Assembly (NCBI RefSeq): GCF_009857605.1
Contig: NZ_WWCT01000017.1
Coordinates: 100,178 to 164,177, forward strand
Length of the DNA: 64,000 nucleotides
Origin: Duganella levis
GTDB taxonomy: Bacteria; Pseudomonadota; Gammaproteobacteria; Burkholderiales; Burkholderiaceae_D
Reading direction: 5' to 3'
The notes under the pieces: model-generated
What the model saw: only the letters and a program-made list of their open reading frames with translations
What the model was told of the DNA's origin: nothing
Databases searched by the model: none
Shown here: piece by piece, positions 7,125-15,363 of the stretch
Layout of the letters: each line of letters opens with the position of its first letter
Numbering within the stretch: the first letter of the stretch is position 1
Position numbers and translations under genes: made by a program

Positions 7125-10100
7125 ATGTCTTTAAGTTTTCTTTTCGTATTGCAAACAATCGTTTGCTTGAAGAACTATGCGAGTCGGGTGCTGATCCCGC
7201 GCAAACTGATTTACCTGATGCTTTTCCTTGGCTTTGTTCCAGCCACGACGGCATCTGGCTCGACCTCGGTTGCGCGTGGTCATGAGACTGCCCGTCCGCT
7301 CATTGATTGGTTGCATACCAGTTGGACTGCGCGTGAGGGGGCACCGCCCAATATCACCGGTATCGTTCAAACGCCAGACGGCTGGATTTGGGTCAGCAGC
7401 GCCTCCAGCTTATACAAGTTCGATGGCGTACGGTTTCTGCGGGTTTCAGGATCTGAAGCGCCGTTATCCTCGTACATTAGTACCATTGGCGTTCTACGAG
7501 ATGGGCGGCTCTGGGTCGGTTATGCCCAGGGTGGGATCAGCTTGCTGGAAGGCGGCAAGATGCGGCATTTGAACTCAGGCCAGGATAATCTGCCGCTGCC
7601 ACCAACATACGATGTGGCATTGGACGCTTCGGGTCTGCTCTGGCTGGGTACGCAAGCAGGACTTTATTACTTTGACACGCAATGGCGGCCGGTCGCTGCT
7701 GCAATGGGGTTTCCGGGCGGGCGCGTGCACTCCATGCTGCTTGACCGAAGCGATGTGCTTTGGGTGCGCTGCGAAGCCGGCTTATTCGCACTGCCACGCG
7801 GGAGTCGGAAGTTCCTTCAGAAATCGGCCCGCACCGGCCTGGGTAAATTGGTGCAGCACCCGGATGGGAGTATATGGACGAACAGCGACGACCTTACTGG
7901 TGTCGTGTCAGTAACGATTGATGGTTCTGGACGTCTTCAAAAGCTAAACAGCGTTGCGTTAATAACCGCGTTCCTGTTCGATCATGAGGGCAATCTATGG
8001 ACCAATGCCGAGGGCGTCAAACGGTTCAAGGTTGCGGAAGTGGATACTGCAGTACAGCAGACAGAACTTGAGCAAGGATTGAGTGGCAGTCGTGTATCCG
8101 CCTTGCTGCAGGACCGGGAGAAGAACCTTTGGGTGGTCACTGAGGGCGGCCTGGATCGTTTCACTGAGCCGCGCCTCCGTCCTTTGGCTTTGCCAGAGTA
8201 CAGTGTGTTTGGTGGGCGGCCGATTGCCGGTGGCCCAAACGGCAGCGCGTTCGTCAATGGATCGCTGGTCGCTTCGGCCGCCGCCAAGCCGCAGCCCATT
8301 GCACCTGACTACAAAAAGTTGACGGTCAATTTATATCGCGCGCCCGACGGTACCTTGTGGGGTGGCGGTGATGGTTTCTGGACGCTTGATTCAACCGGAA
8401 TACACGAACTTGCACTTCCTGATGGTATTCCAAAGCCCTTTGTTAATGCCATTGCCCAGGATCGTGCAGGCGATCTCTGGATCAGCTTAGGGCGGAATGG
8501 TTTATACAAATGGAGAGCGGGGCACTGGTCGACGCCTCATGGCATCGACAGCAAAGGTCGCTCGGTTTTATCCATCAAGGCCGATGCGCTGGGCCGGATC
8601 TGGTTGGGGCTGATTGGTGGCCGCGTCGCCGTGGTCGACAAAGATGAGGTAAAGTGGTTTGATCATCAGAATGGATTGAACATCGGGACGGTGGCGCAGA
8701 TTGTGCCGACGGACAGTGGCGTGTGGTTCGGTGGAGAGAACGGGATCCGGTATTTCGACGGTCGTCGCTTTGTCCCCCTCATTGGCAAGGGTGGCGAGCT
8801 CTTCACGGGCAGTACCGGGCTGGCATTTGGCCGCGATGGAACCTTGTGGATCAACGGTAGTGCTGGCATTTCAAGTGTTGCGTCCACTGAAGTGACGCGC
8901 GCCATGGCCGGCTCAGGCAACGCAGTAAGCTTTCGTCGATTGGATTACCGCGATGGTGTTCGTGGGGGAACGCATCCGCAAATCCCGATTCCTTCGGTCG
9001 CTACCAGCGATGACGGCACGTTGTGGTTCTCAAACACCGGTGGGGTCTACGCTATTGGCCCAGGCACGTTATCTTTTAATACCGTCATTCCGCCGGTGTT
9101 GATTACGCGGTTGCGATCGGGGGCGAAAGAATTTCCATTGGTTGATGGATCGCTGATCTCAGCGGGAACTGACACGCTGCAACTGGATTTTACGGCGTTG
9201 TCATACCAGGCTCCCGAGCGGATGGAGTTTCGTTACCGCCTGGAAGGGGTAGACCGCGAGTGGCGCGACAGCACTGGAAACCGCACGGCGAACTACACAA
9301 ATCTCGGACCGGGTCATTATACGTTTCGCGTTGTAGCGTCGAATAATGACGGGGTTTGGAACAACCAAGGCGCGACGATTTCATTCACCATTGAGCCGCT
9401 GCCGACGCAAACCTGGTGGTTTAAGCTGTTATGCGCGCTGGCGATTCTGGCGATCCTTGCGGCCTTGTATAGCTGGCGCACGCGCCGTATCAGCAGGCGG
9501 TATATCGAGCTTTTGCAGGAACGCATCGCTGAACGTGAGCGTATTGCGCGGGCGTTACACGATACGTTGATGCAAACCATGCAAGCCATGCTGATGCGTT
9601 TCGGGACAGCGACGAAACGCTTGCCGTCCGAAGATTCGACGCGAGCGACCATGGAAGAGCTGCTCGATGAGGCTTCTGACGCAATGACGATGGCCCGGGA
9701 CGAGGTACATGATTTGCGCGCAGGGCCGATTCAGGACGGGGTCAATATCGAACACGCCCTCGCGCAGTTTGGATATTCTTTTCAGGAGCAATTGAAGATT
9801 CAATTCAAGATCAAGGTTGTCGGCAACGTTAGACCTTTGACCGCCTTTGCCTGGCAGGAGATATCGGCTGTAGCACGGGAAGCGATGTTTAACGCTTTCA
9901 TACACGCCCATGCAAAGAACATCGAAGTTAATATTGTCTATGGCCTGCGCCGCTTCAAATTATCGGTTTGCGATGACGGAACAGGCATTGATGAAACAGT
10001 ACTGCGAGAGGGGAGCCGTCGTGGTCACTGGGGCTTGCCCGGCATGCGAGAAAGGGCAATCGTTTTGGGAGGCTGCGTGACTTTATTGAGTAGCCGGGAA

Positions 10101-10181
10101 CGAGGAACCCAAGTCCAACTCTCAGTGCCGCACCACAGCGCATACGCCAAGCGAGAAACATGGAGCCACTACAAAACATGA
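7125..10181 (+). CDS. Two-component-regulator-propeller sensor histidine kinase
   Basis: Hybrid-type periplasmic sensor without its own receiver domain, about 1018 residues. The N-terminus is hydrophobic and probably a signal/anchor. A long series of propeller repeats with DGxIWV / GDLWIS-type motifs fills most of the periplasmic part, followed by a Y_Y_Y domain (LEGVDREW, NLGPGHYTFRV) and a transmembrane helix at about residues 764-784. The cytoplasmic kinase has a HisKA_3 box with the phosphoacceptor His at about 812 (IARALHDTLMQ) and a HATPase domain (EAMFNAFIHAHA, WGLPGMRERA). The start is uncertain: TTG 7089, ATG 7125, GTG 7188 and ATG 7218 are all possible and none has a good ribosome site. 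Base composition is clearly less GC-rich than its neighbours. Its stop overlaps the GH5 gene start (ATGA). No response regulator is adjacent. Confidence 0.88.
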   Translation: MSLSFLFVLQTIVCLKNYASRVLIPRKLIYLMLFLGFVPATTASGSTSVARGHETARPLIDWLHTSWTAREGAPPNITGIVQTPDGWIWVSSASSLYKFDGVRFLRVSGSEAPLSSYISTIGVLRDGRLWVGYAQGGISLLEGGKMRHLNSGQDNLPLPPTYDVALDASGLLWLGTQAGLYYFDTQWRPVAAAMGFPGGRVHSMLLDRSDVLWVRCEAGLFALPRGSRKFLQKSARTGLGKLVQHPDGSIWTNSDDLTGVVSVTIDGSGRLQKLNSVALITAFLFDHEGNLWTNAEGVKRFKVAEVDTAVQQTELEQGLSGSRVSALLQDREKNLWVVTEGGLDRFTEPRLRPLALPEYSVFGGRPIAGGPNGSAFVNGSLVASAAAKPQPIAPDYKKLTVNLYRAPDGTLWGGGDGFWTLDSTGIHELALPDGIPKPFVNAIAQDRAGDLWISLGRNGLYKWRAGHWSTPHGIDSKGRSVLSIKADALGRIWLGLIGGRVAVVDKDEVKWFDHQNGLNIGTVAQIVPTDSGVWFGGENGIRYFDGRRFVPLIGKGGELFTGSTGLAFGRDGTLWINGSAGISSVASTEVTRAMAGSGNAVSFRRLDYRDGVRGGTHPQIPIPSVATSDDGTLWFSNTGGVYAIGPGTLSFNTVIPPVLITRLRSGAKEFPLVDGSLISAGTDTLQLDFTALSYQAPERMEFRYRLEGVDREWRDSTGNRTANYTNLGPGHYTFRVVASNNDGVWNNQGATISFTIEPLPTQTWWFKLLCALAILAILAALYSWRTRRISRRYIELLQERIAERERIARALHDTLMQTMQAMLMRFGTATKRLPSEDSTRATMEELLDEASDAMTMARDEVHDLRAGPIQDGVNIEHALAQFGYSFQEQLKIQFKIKVVGNVRPLTAFAWQEISAVAREAMFNAFIHAHAKNIEVNIVYGLRRFKLSVCDDGTGIDETVLREGSRRGHWGLPGMRERAIVLGGCVTLLSSRERGTQVQLSVPHHSAYAKRETWSHYKT

Positions 10182-11401
10182 CTAAAGACTCTATCGGCGT
10201 TGCTGTCGCGCTGTTGGTGCTTGCCGCCTGTGGCACCGCCACTGCGGCATCGACCGCCACCTGCGCCGCCGTCTACAAGCCGCCTGCGGCGACGCCGCCA
10301 GCGGGAACCACGTTTTGCACCAACCTGTCCACCGCTCCCGACGCCAGCGGCAACGGTCGTGAAAACGGCAAGACCTGCCGCGCACGCACGGCCGTCGATA
10401 TCGTCAAGGACATGGGGCAGGGCTGGAATCTCGGCAATACGCTGGACGCTTTCGGCAATACGGCGAACCCGCTCGCCGACGAAACCTACTGGGGCAATCC
10501 GAAGACCACCAAGGCCATGATCGACACCGTGCGCAAGGCTGGCTTTACCACGTTGCGCCTGCCGGTCAGCTGGGACGACCACATGAGCGGCGCCGCGCGC
10601 ACCATCGATCCGGCCTGGATGAACCGGGTCGAGGAAGTGGCGAAGTACGCGCTCGACAACGGCATGGCGGTGATCGTCAACATCCACCACAACAACGGCT
10701 GGGAAGCGCCGACGCTCGCCAACGAGGCCGGCGCCAAGGACACGCTGACCAAGCTGTGGACGCAGATCGGCGAGCGCTTCAACAAATATGACCAGCACAT
10801 CACGTTCGAGGTGATGAACGAGCCGCGCGTGGCACCCGGCGGCGTCGACGACTGGACCGGCAAGGCCGAGTACTACGACGTGCTGAACCGCCTGAATGCC
10901 ACGGCATTGGCGGCGATCCGCGCCACCGGCGGCAACAACGCTCGCCGGCTGGTGATGATCCCATCGTACGCAGCGGCGCCGGACGACGCCCAGCTCAACC
11001 TGCTGGTGCTGCCGTCCGACCCCATGATCGCACTGTCCAGCCACGCCTACCGTCCGTGGAATTTCGCCGGCGACCAGAAAGGCACCAGCATCTTCGCCGG
11101 CCAGGCCGAATTCGACCAGCTGTTCAGTCGCCTGAACACGAAATACGTGGCGAAGGGCATTCCGGTGGTGATCGGCGAATGGGCGTCGACGGACAAGGGC
11201 AACGCGGCCGAGCGCGTCAAGCACGCCATGGCGTTCGTCCAAGGCGCGACGAAGTATGGCATGCCGACCGTGTGGTGGGACAACGGCAACAACACGCGGT
11301 CGGCGACCTCGACTGACGTGATGGCGCTGCTGGATCGCTCCAACAACACCTGGCCGCACCAGGACATCAACGACGCGATCTTCTGCGCAGCGCAGCGCTG
11401 A
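10178..11401 (+). CDS. GH5-type cellulase/endoglucanase, predicted lipoprotein
   Basis: Secreted glycosidase, 407 residues from the ATG at 10178 that overlaps the kinase stop. A lipobox LLVLAAC places the lipidated Cys at 18, so the enzyme is probably anchored to a membrane facing outward. The GH5 fold shows the N-terminal motif GQGWNLGNTLDAFG, the RLPVSW strand, the acid/base Glu at about 215 (MNEPR) and the nucleophile Glu at about 334 (IGEWAS). Substrate by family is a beta-1,4-glucan, though GH5 also includes mannanases and xylanases. The four-base overlap with a sensor kinase is unusual and suggests co-expression. An upstream in-frame ATG at 10160 would disrupt the signal peptide pattern and is less likely. 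Confidence 0.9.
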   Translation: MTKDSIGVAVALLVLAACGTATAASTATCAAVYKPPAATPPAGTTFCTNLSTAPDASGNGRENGKTCRARTAVDIVKDMGQGWNLGNTLDAFGNTANPLADETYWGNPKTTKAMIDTVRKAGFTTLRLPVSWDDHMSGAARTIDPAWMNRVEEVAKYALDNGMAVIVNIHHNNGWEAPTLANEAGAKDTLTKLWTQIGERFNKYDQHITFEVMNEPRVAPGGVDDWTGKAEYYDVLNRLNATALAAIRATGGNNARRLVMIPSYAAAPDDAQLNLLVLPSDPMIALSSHAYRPWNFAGDQKGTSIFAGQAEFDQLFSRLNTKYVAKGIPVVIGEWASTDKGNAAERVKHAMAFVQGATKYGMPTVWWDNGNNTRSATSTDVMALLDRSNNTWPHQDINDAIFCAAQR

Positions 11402-11450
11402 CCAGCACAGCGCTTTGGCGGGGCATCTCCAAACCGCGAGGTTCTATCGC

Positions 11451-12884
11451 TTAATTTTGCAGGCGAAGTGGATCGCTGTGCGTCACCACCCAGTCGGAAA
11501 TTATCTTGAGTGCCGTCGGCGCGATTGTCTCTTCGATCTCGCCGTATTCGGCTGGCGTTCCCAGCTTGGCGGTCTGGAACAGGTGGTTGAGATTTGGTAG
11601 TTCGGCGACCGTGGCCCTTGAATTGCCTTGCAGAGCCGCGCTGATCTGACTCAGGTTCTCTTCGGCCGGCACCTGCAGATCGCGGCTGCCATTGAGCGCG
11701 AGCACCGGTGTCTTCACCTGGCGCAGCGCCGGGATGGGGTCGTAAGCGAAGGCTTCGCGCGCCCAGGGGCTGGTCGTCATCGTGACCAGCGCATCGGCAC
11801 TCGCGGCCGGAATGATCTGCTCGGCAACCGCTTCGGCAACGTCGGTCTTGGCGACGACCAGCGCCTGCTGTTCGCTTTTGGCGACCGCCAGGTCAGCGTA
11901 TAACTTGTCGAAAAAGGCCAATCTGCGCGCGATGTCGGCCTCCGGGGTCCCGGACGCTTTGGCGATCCTGGCAGTCTGCAGCCGCAACAACTGCCCAATC
12001 CGTATACCGGGCGCGGCCATCAGGACCACGAACTGCACCGACGGATCGCGTACCGCCAGCATCGGCGCCACGGCGCCCCCCTCCGAATGGCCAACCAGGC
12101 CGACGCGGTCGGCCGCGATCGCCGGGTGCGACCGCACAAATCGGAGCGCCGCTTCGGCGTCGGCGGCGAACTCGGCGATGGTGGCGGTCGCATAGCTGCC
12201 GGTCGACTCACCAACGCCGCGCTTGTCATACCGCAGGACGGCGATACCGCGACGATTGAGCGCATCGGCCAGCACCAGGAAGACCTTGTGGCCCATCACC
12301 TCTTCGTCGCGTGTCTCGGGGCCGGATCCGCAGATCAGGACGACCGCTGGGAAAGGGCCGTCGCCATCGGGAATGGTAAGGGTGCCGGCGAGCTTGATGC
12401 CTGCGCGCTCGTTGGCGAAGTTCACCGCTTCTTGCCGGTAGGGACGTGGCCCGGCGGCGATCGCCTCTTCTTGCGGCCGCCTGGCGGGCGCCAGGGCCGC
12501 CGCCCGGCTGGTCATCCTGGACAGGATCAGCGCGAGCGTCTGTCCTTGGGTCCAGGTGCCGGCCCAGCCGTTCTTCTCGGCGTTCCAGGTTCCAGCAAAG
12601 CTGCCGCCGATGGAGGTGATCGTGAAGCTGAAATGATCGGCGTCGATGGCGACCTTGTCGGCAGGCATGACGGCGCTGCCCTGATCCGGACTTTCGAGCG
12701 TCGCGCCATACTGGCCGCCGGCATCTTTCGTGACATGCACGATGATGTGGAGTTGACCCGCCAGCAGTCCGCTCCAGTCGCCTACCGCTTCTTTGGCGCA
12801 GGCGCTGCCGGCTGCGAGCGTCGCGCTCAATGCGATAAACAGCCAAAGCGCAACGATGCCTTTCGATAAACGAAATCGGTTCAT
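11451..12884 (-). CDS. Secreted alpha/beta hydrolase (S33-like/dienelactone-hydrolase-like)
   Basis: 477 residues with an N-terminal signal peptide (about 1-30). An immunoglobulin-like or DUF3887-type N-terminal region (about 35-130) is joined to an alpha/beta hydrolase domain. In that domain, GSGPETRDE forms the oxyanion region, RYDKRGVGES is typical of this subgroup, and the nucleophile Ser267 lies in GHSEGG. The late Asp is in LNGSRDLQVP and the His in NLNHLFQ. Proteins of this type act as esterases or peptidases on small molecules; the substrate cannot be read from the sequence. It converges with the GH5 gene 49 bp away. No operon partner is obvious. Confidence 0.8.
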   Translation of the reverse strand: MNRFRLSKGIVALWLFIALSATLAAGSACAKEAVGDWSGLLAGQLHIIVHVTKDAGGQYGATLESPDQGSAVMPADKVAIDADHFSFTITSIGGSFAGTWNAEKNGWAGTWTQGQTLALILSRMTSRAAALAPARRPQEEAIAAGPRPYRQEAVNFANERAGIKLAGTLTIPDGDGPFPAVVLICGSGPETRDEEVMGHKVFLVLADALNRRGIAVLRYDKRGVGESTGSYATATIAEFAADAEAALRFVRSHPAIAADRVGLVGHSEGGAVAPMLAVRDPSVQFVVLMAAPGIRIGQLLRLQTARIAKASGTPEADIARRLAFFDKLYADLAVAKSEQQALVVAKTDVAEAVAEQIIPAASADALVTMTTSPWAREAFAYDPIPALRQVKTPVLALNGSRDLQVPAEENLSQISAALQGNSRATVAELPNLNHLFQTAKLGTPAEYGEIEETIAPTALKIISDWVVTHSDPLRLQN

Positions 12885-13015
12885 GATCTATACTCGCTGG
12901 TGACGTGCGTGGCCGCAGTCCGGGAAGTGGCCCAGGACTGGTCGTGGCCGGACTAGAAAAAGAAGTACAGGGGAGGGGAGACGCGCCGATTATCGACGCC
13001 ATCGCCAGTGGCGGC

Positions 13016-13576
13016 TTATGCCGGTCCGGTCGGCGGAATCGAGCGGTCACTGCGGATAAGGCACAGCACCACGCGGGATGCGAAGGTGAGCAGCAAGATC
13101 GAGAGCGCCACGTCTTCGGCGTAAGCCAGCGGCAGACATAGCCAGGCCAGGGCATAACCCAAGCCGGCTAAGACCATCGCCTTGCCGTTGGCCCGCAACA
13201 GCGCGGCGCGGCGTGGTGACGTGATCGCTTTCTTGGGGATGGCATTGCCGATCACCATGACGAACGCCCCGGCAAGACATTGGCAGGCACGCACGCGGAA
13301 CTCACCCGATGCGGCGATCCATCCCAGCGCCTCGCACAACCCTACGCTCAACAGCAGACCGGCATAGGCAATCGACTGCGTAATTTTGTGACGGGACTCC
13401 TCGCCCGCTTTGGTCTTGCCGCGGAACACACTGCGGATCAGCCAGGCTATGCCTGTCACAGCCACCCCCAGTGCGCATTGCCAGCGTCGCTCGGGATGCA
13501 TATAAAACACATAGCTGCCGGCGAACACAACCCATGCGCTGATTAGCAGCGCCAATTTGTCAGTCATCGTTTTCAT
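13016..13576 (-). CDS. SdpI-like integral membrane protein
   Basis: 186 residues with about six hydrophobic segments. The segment MVIGNAIPKKA, followed by a hydrophobic helix, matches the conserved core of the SdpI/YhfL family, whose Bacillus member gives immunity to the SdpC toxin. The start ATG at 13576 overlaps the stop of the ArsR-type gene at 13573 (ATGA), giving the same regulator-membrane protein order as the sdpRI operon. The match is to a short motif plus topology and context, so the family call is moderate. A role in immunity is not shown: no SdpC-like gene was seen nearby. Confidence 0.6.
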   Translation of the reverse strand: MKTMTDKLALLISAWVVFAGSYVFYMHPERRWQCALGVAVTGIAWLIRSVFRGKTKAGEESRHKITQSIAYAGLLLSVGLCEALGWIAASGEFRVRACQCLAGAFVMVIGNAIPKKAITSPRRAALLRANGKAMVLAGLGYALAWLCLPLAYAEDVALSILLLTFASRVVLCLIRSDRSIPPTGPA

Positions 13577-13887
13577 CGTTTCCCTTCCGGCCAGGAATCT
13601 GGCTCGACAGATGGATTAATCGCCTTGACCTCAATGCCCAAAAAGCCGGCAAATCCAGCCAGGGCTTCTTCAAGTACCGACAGCTTGAGGCAGTACACCA
13701 CAGACTTGCCAAGCTTGGACGAATCGATCAAGTCGGCCTCGCGCAGGATGGCAAAGTGCGCCGACATGGTCGGCTTGGATACCTCGAAATGGTCGGCCAG
13801 TTCGCCGGCCGTGAGCGGGCCATCCTTCAACAGGGTCAATACCTGGCGGCGAGTTGGATCGGCTAACGCCTTGAATACTTTGTTCAT
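13573..13887 (-). CDS. ArsR-family regulator, SdpR-like
   Basis: 104-residue winged-helix repressor. The N-terminus VFKALADPTRRQVLTLL, the recognition region LADHFEVSKPTMSAHFAIL and the wing LGKSVVYCL are characteristic of ArsR proteins without metal-binding Cys pairs, as in SdpR autorepressors. It is first in a two-gene operon with the SdpI-like membrane protein. An AT-rich stretch with TTAGCTAATTATCG lies just upstream and is a plausible self-operator. Confidence 0.85.
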   Translation of the reverse strand: MNKVFKALADPTRRQVLTLLKDGPLTAGELADHFEVSKPTMSAHFAILREADLIDSSKLGKSVVYCLKLSVLEEALAGFAGFLGIEVKAINPSVEPDSWPEGKR

Positions 13888-14272
13888 GTTTTCAAGATTA
13901 GCTAATTATCGAAATGACGTCAAGAAATTTGTTATGTGTGCATTTGGTGCACGAAGCGGGCCAGCTTGAGCACTGTCGGACGTACGCGATGTCGGAATGA
14001 ATCGTTCCCCTGCTACGGCGAGTTGCAGGGGCTTGGTGAGCTGTTTAACAGACGCTGACGCAGCTGGTGCGTAGCCTGCAACTGCGTTTGAGCGCGAAGA
14101 GTCGAGGCGCGCTTGTGCTACGTGATCGAGATGGCGAGTTTGAAGACCAAACAGACTTCCGTCAATGTCGAATATTGTTCATCTCAAGTGAACAGTGAAG
14201 TGGCTTTGCCAGTAATGATCTCGCTGGCTATTTTCACTACACTGGGGCACTGAAATTGTCCGGGGAGAGAAG
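13888..14272. other. Intergenic region with a gene remnant
   Basis: About 385 bp between the divergent ArsR-type and XdhC genes. The first part should hold the ArsR promoter, and 13935-14000 is a DUF2252 remnant described separately. From 14001 to 14260 no conserved gene or RNA was recognised. GGGGAGAG just before 14273 is the XdhC ribosome site. Confidence 0.6.
13935..14000 (+). pseudogene. Remnant of a DUF2252 gene 3' end
   Basis: Read on +, 13950-14000 encodes HEAGQLEHCRTYAMSE and a stop. The intact DUF2252 protein at 30244-31449 ends HEAGYLEHCRKYAMSE. The nucleotide match runs a little past both stops (GAATGAATCG) and weakly upstream (VHLV against VQLVAS, with 6 nt missing). The rest of the gene is absent, so this is a decayed duplicate or a recombination scar. 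Confidence 0.8.
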
Positions 14273-15295
14273 ATGGAAGCTGCCGACTTGAATGTGATTA
14301 AAGCCTGCCAGCGGTGGCAGGCGGCTGGCTCGCAGGTGGTGCTGGTCACCGTGGTGCACACTTGGGGTTCGTCGCCCCGTCCGCCAGGTTCGATGATGGC
14401 GATCCGCGATGATGGCGCGGTGATCGGCTCCGTCTCCGGCGGCTGTATCGAAGACGACCTGATTATGGAAATGCAGGCGCGCACCGGCGATGGCCGCGGG
14501 TTCGACGTTGCGCCATCGACGCGTGTGTATGGCATCAAATCCGACCAGGCCCATTTGTTCGGCATTCCCTGCGGCGGCACACTGGAGCTGGTGCTGGAAC
14601 CGTTGCAGGCGCATAGCGGCATCGGCGATCTGGTTACAGCGCTGGAGCAGCGCCGCCAAGTGACCCGCACGCTCCACCTGCAAACCGGTGCGGTGTTGCT
14701 GGAAGACGGCGCCGTTGATGTCGGTATCCGCATGACGGATGAACGGCTGATTCACGGCCTCGGCGCCCGCTATCGCATGCTGGTGATCGGTGCCGGCCAG
14801 CTATCGCGCTATCTGTGCGACATCGCCATCGGCGCCGGCTTCGACGTCCAGGTGTGCGATCCGCGCGAGGAATTTCATGCGGACTGGGATATCAAAGGTG
14901 TCGAGATCAGCCGCGTCATGCCGGACGATATGATTCTGGCGGCGTTGCCCGATGCGCGTACCGCGGTTATCACGCTGACTCACGACCCCAAACTGGATGA
15001 CCTGGCCTTGATGGAAGCGCTGCGTTCGCCGGCGTTCTATGTCGGCGCGCTGGGATCGCGCCGTAATCACGCGTTACGCGTAGCGCGTATGTCGGAGCAT
15101 TTCGACATGAGCACGGAGGAGTTGGCCCGTCTTCGCGGACCTGCGGGGCTGTATATCGGTAGCCGGACGCCACCGGAAATCGCCATATCCATTCTCGCTG
15201 AAATTATCGCGGTGAAGAACGGGGTGAGACTGGCCGAGGAAGCCTGCGTCGGCATGGCAAAAGAACTGCAGGGGTGTCCTGCAGCACGGGTTTGA
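14273..15295 (+). CDS. XdhC/CoxI-family protein
   Basis: 340 residues. The N-terminal XdhC domain carries TVVHTWGSSPRPPGSMM and the SGGCIEDD motif with its conserved Cys. A middle IPCGGTLELVLEPL motif and a C-terminal Rossmann domain (VIGAGQLSRYL) with GALGSRRNH and GPAGLYIGSRTPPEIA follow. Members bind and sulfurate the molybdenum cofactor before insertion into xanthine dehydrogenase-type enzymes. No molybdoenzyme gene is present in this window, so its client is unknown. The start is supported by GGGGAGAG 6 bp upstream. Confidence 0.93.
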   Translation: MEAADLNVIKACQRWQAAGSQVVLVTVVHTWGSSPRPPGSMMAIRDDGAVIGSVSGGCIEDDLIMEMQARTGDGRGFDVAPSTRVYGIKSDQAHLFGIPCGGTLELVLEPLQAHSGIGDLVTALEQRRQVTRTLHLQTGAVLLEDGAVDVGIRMTDERLIHGLGARYRMLVIGAGQLSRYLCDIAIGAGFDVQVCDPREEFHADWDIKGVEISRVMPDDMILAALPDARTAVITLTHDPKLDDLALMEALRSPAFYVGALGSRRNHALRVARMSEHFDMSTEELARLRGPAGLYIGSRTPPEIAISILAEIIAVKNGVRLAEEACVGMAKELQGCPAARV

Positions 15296-15363
15296 GCCAG
15301 GCTGGGAACTCCCGTCGCCACAGATTGCAGGAGGAGAATGGAGGCTTTGGAAAGGGCGTAACG

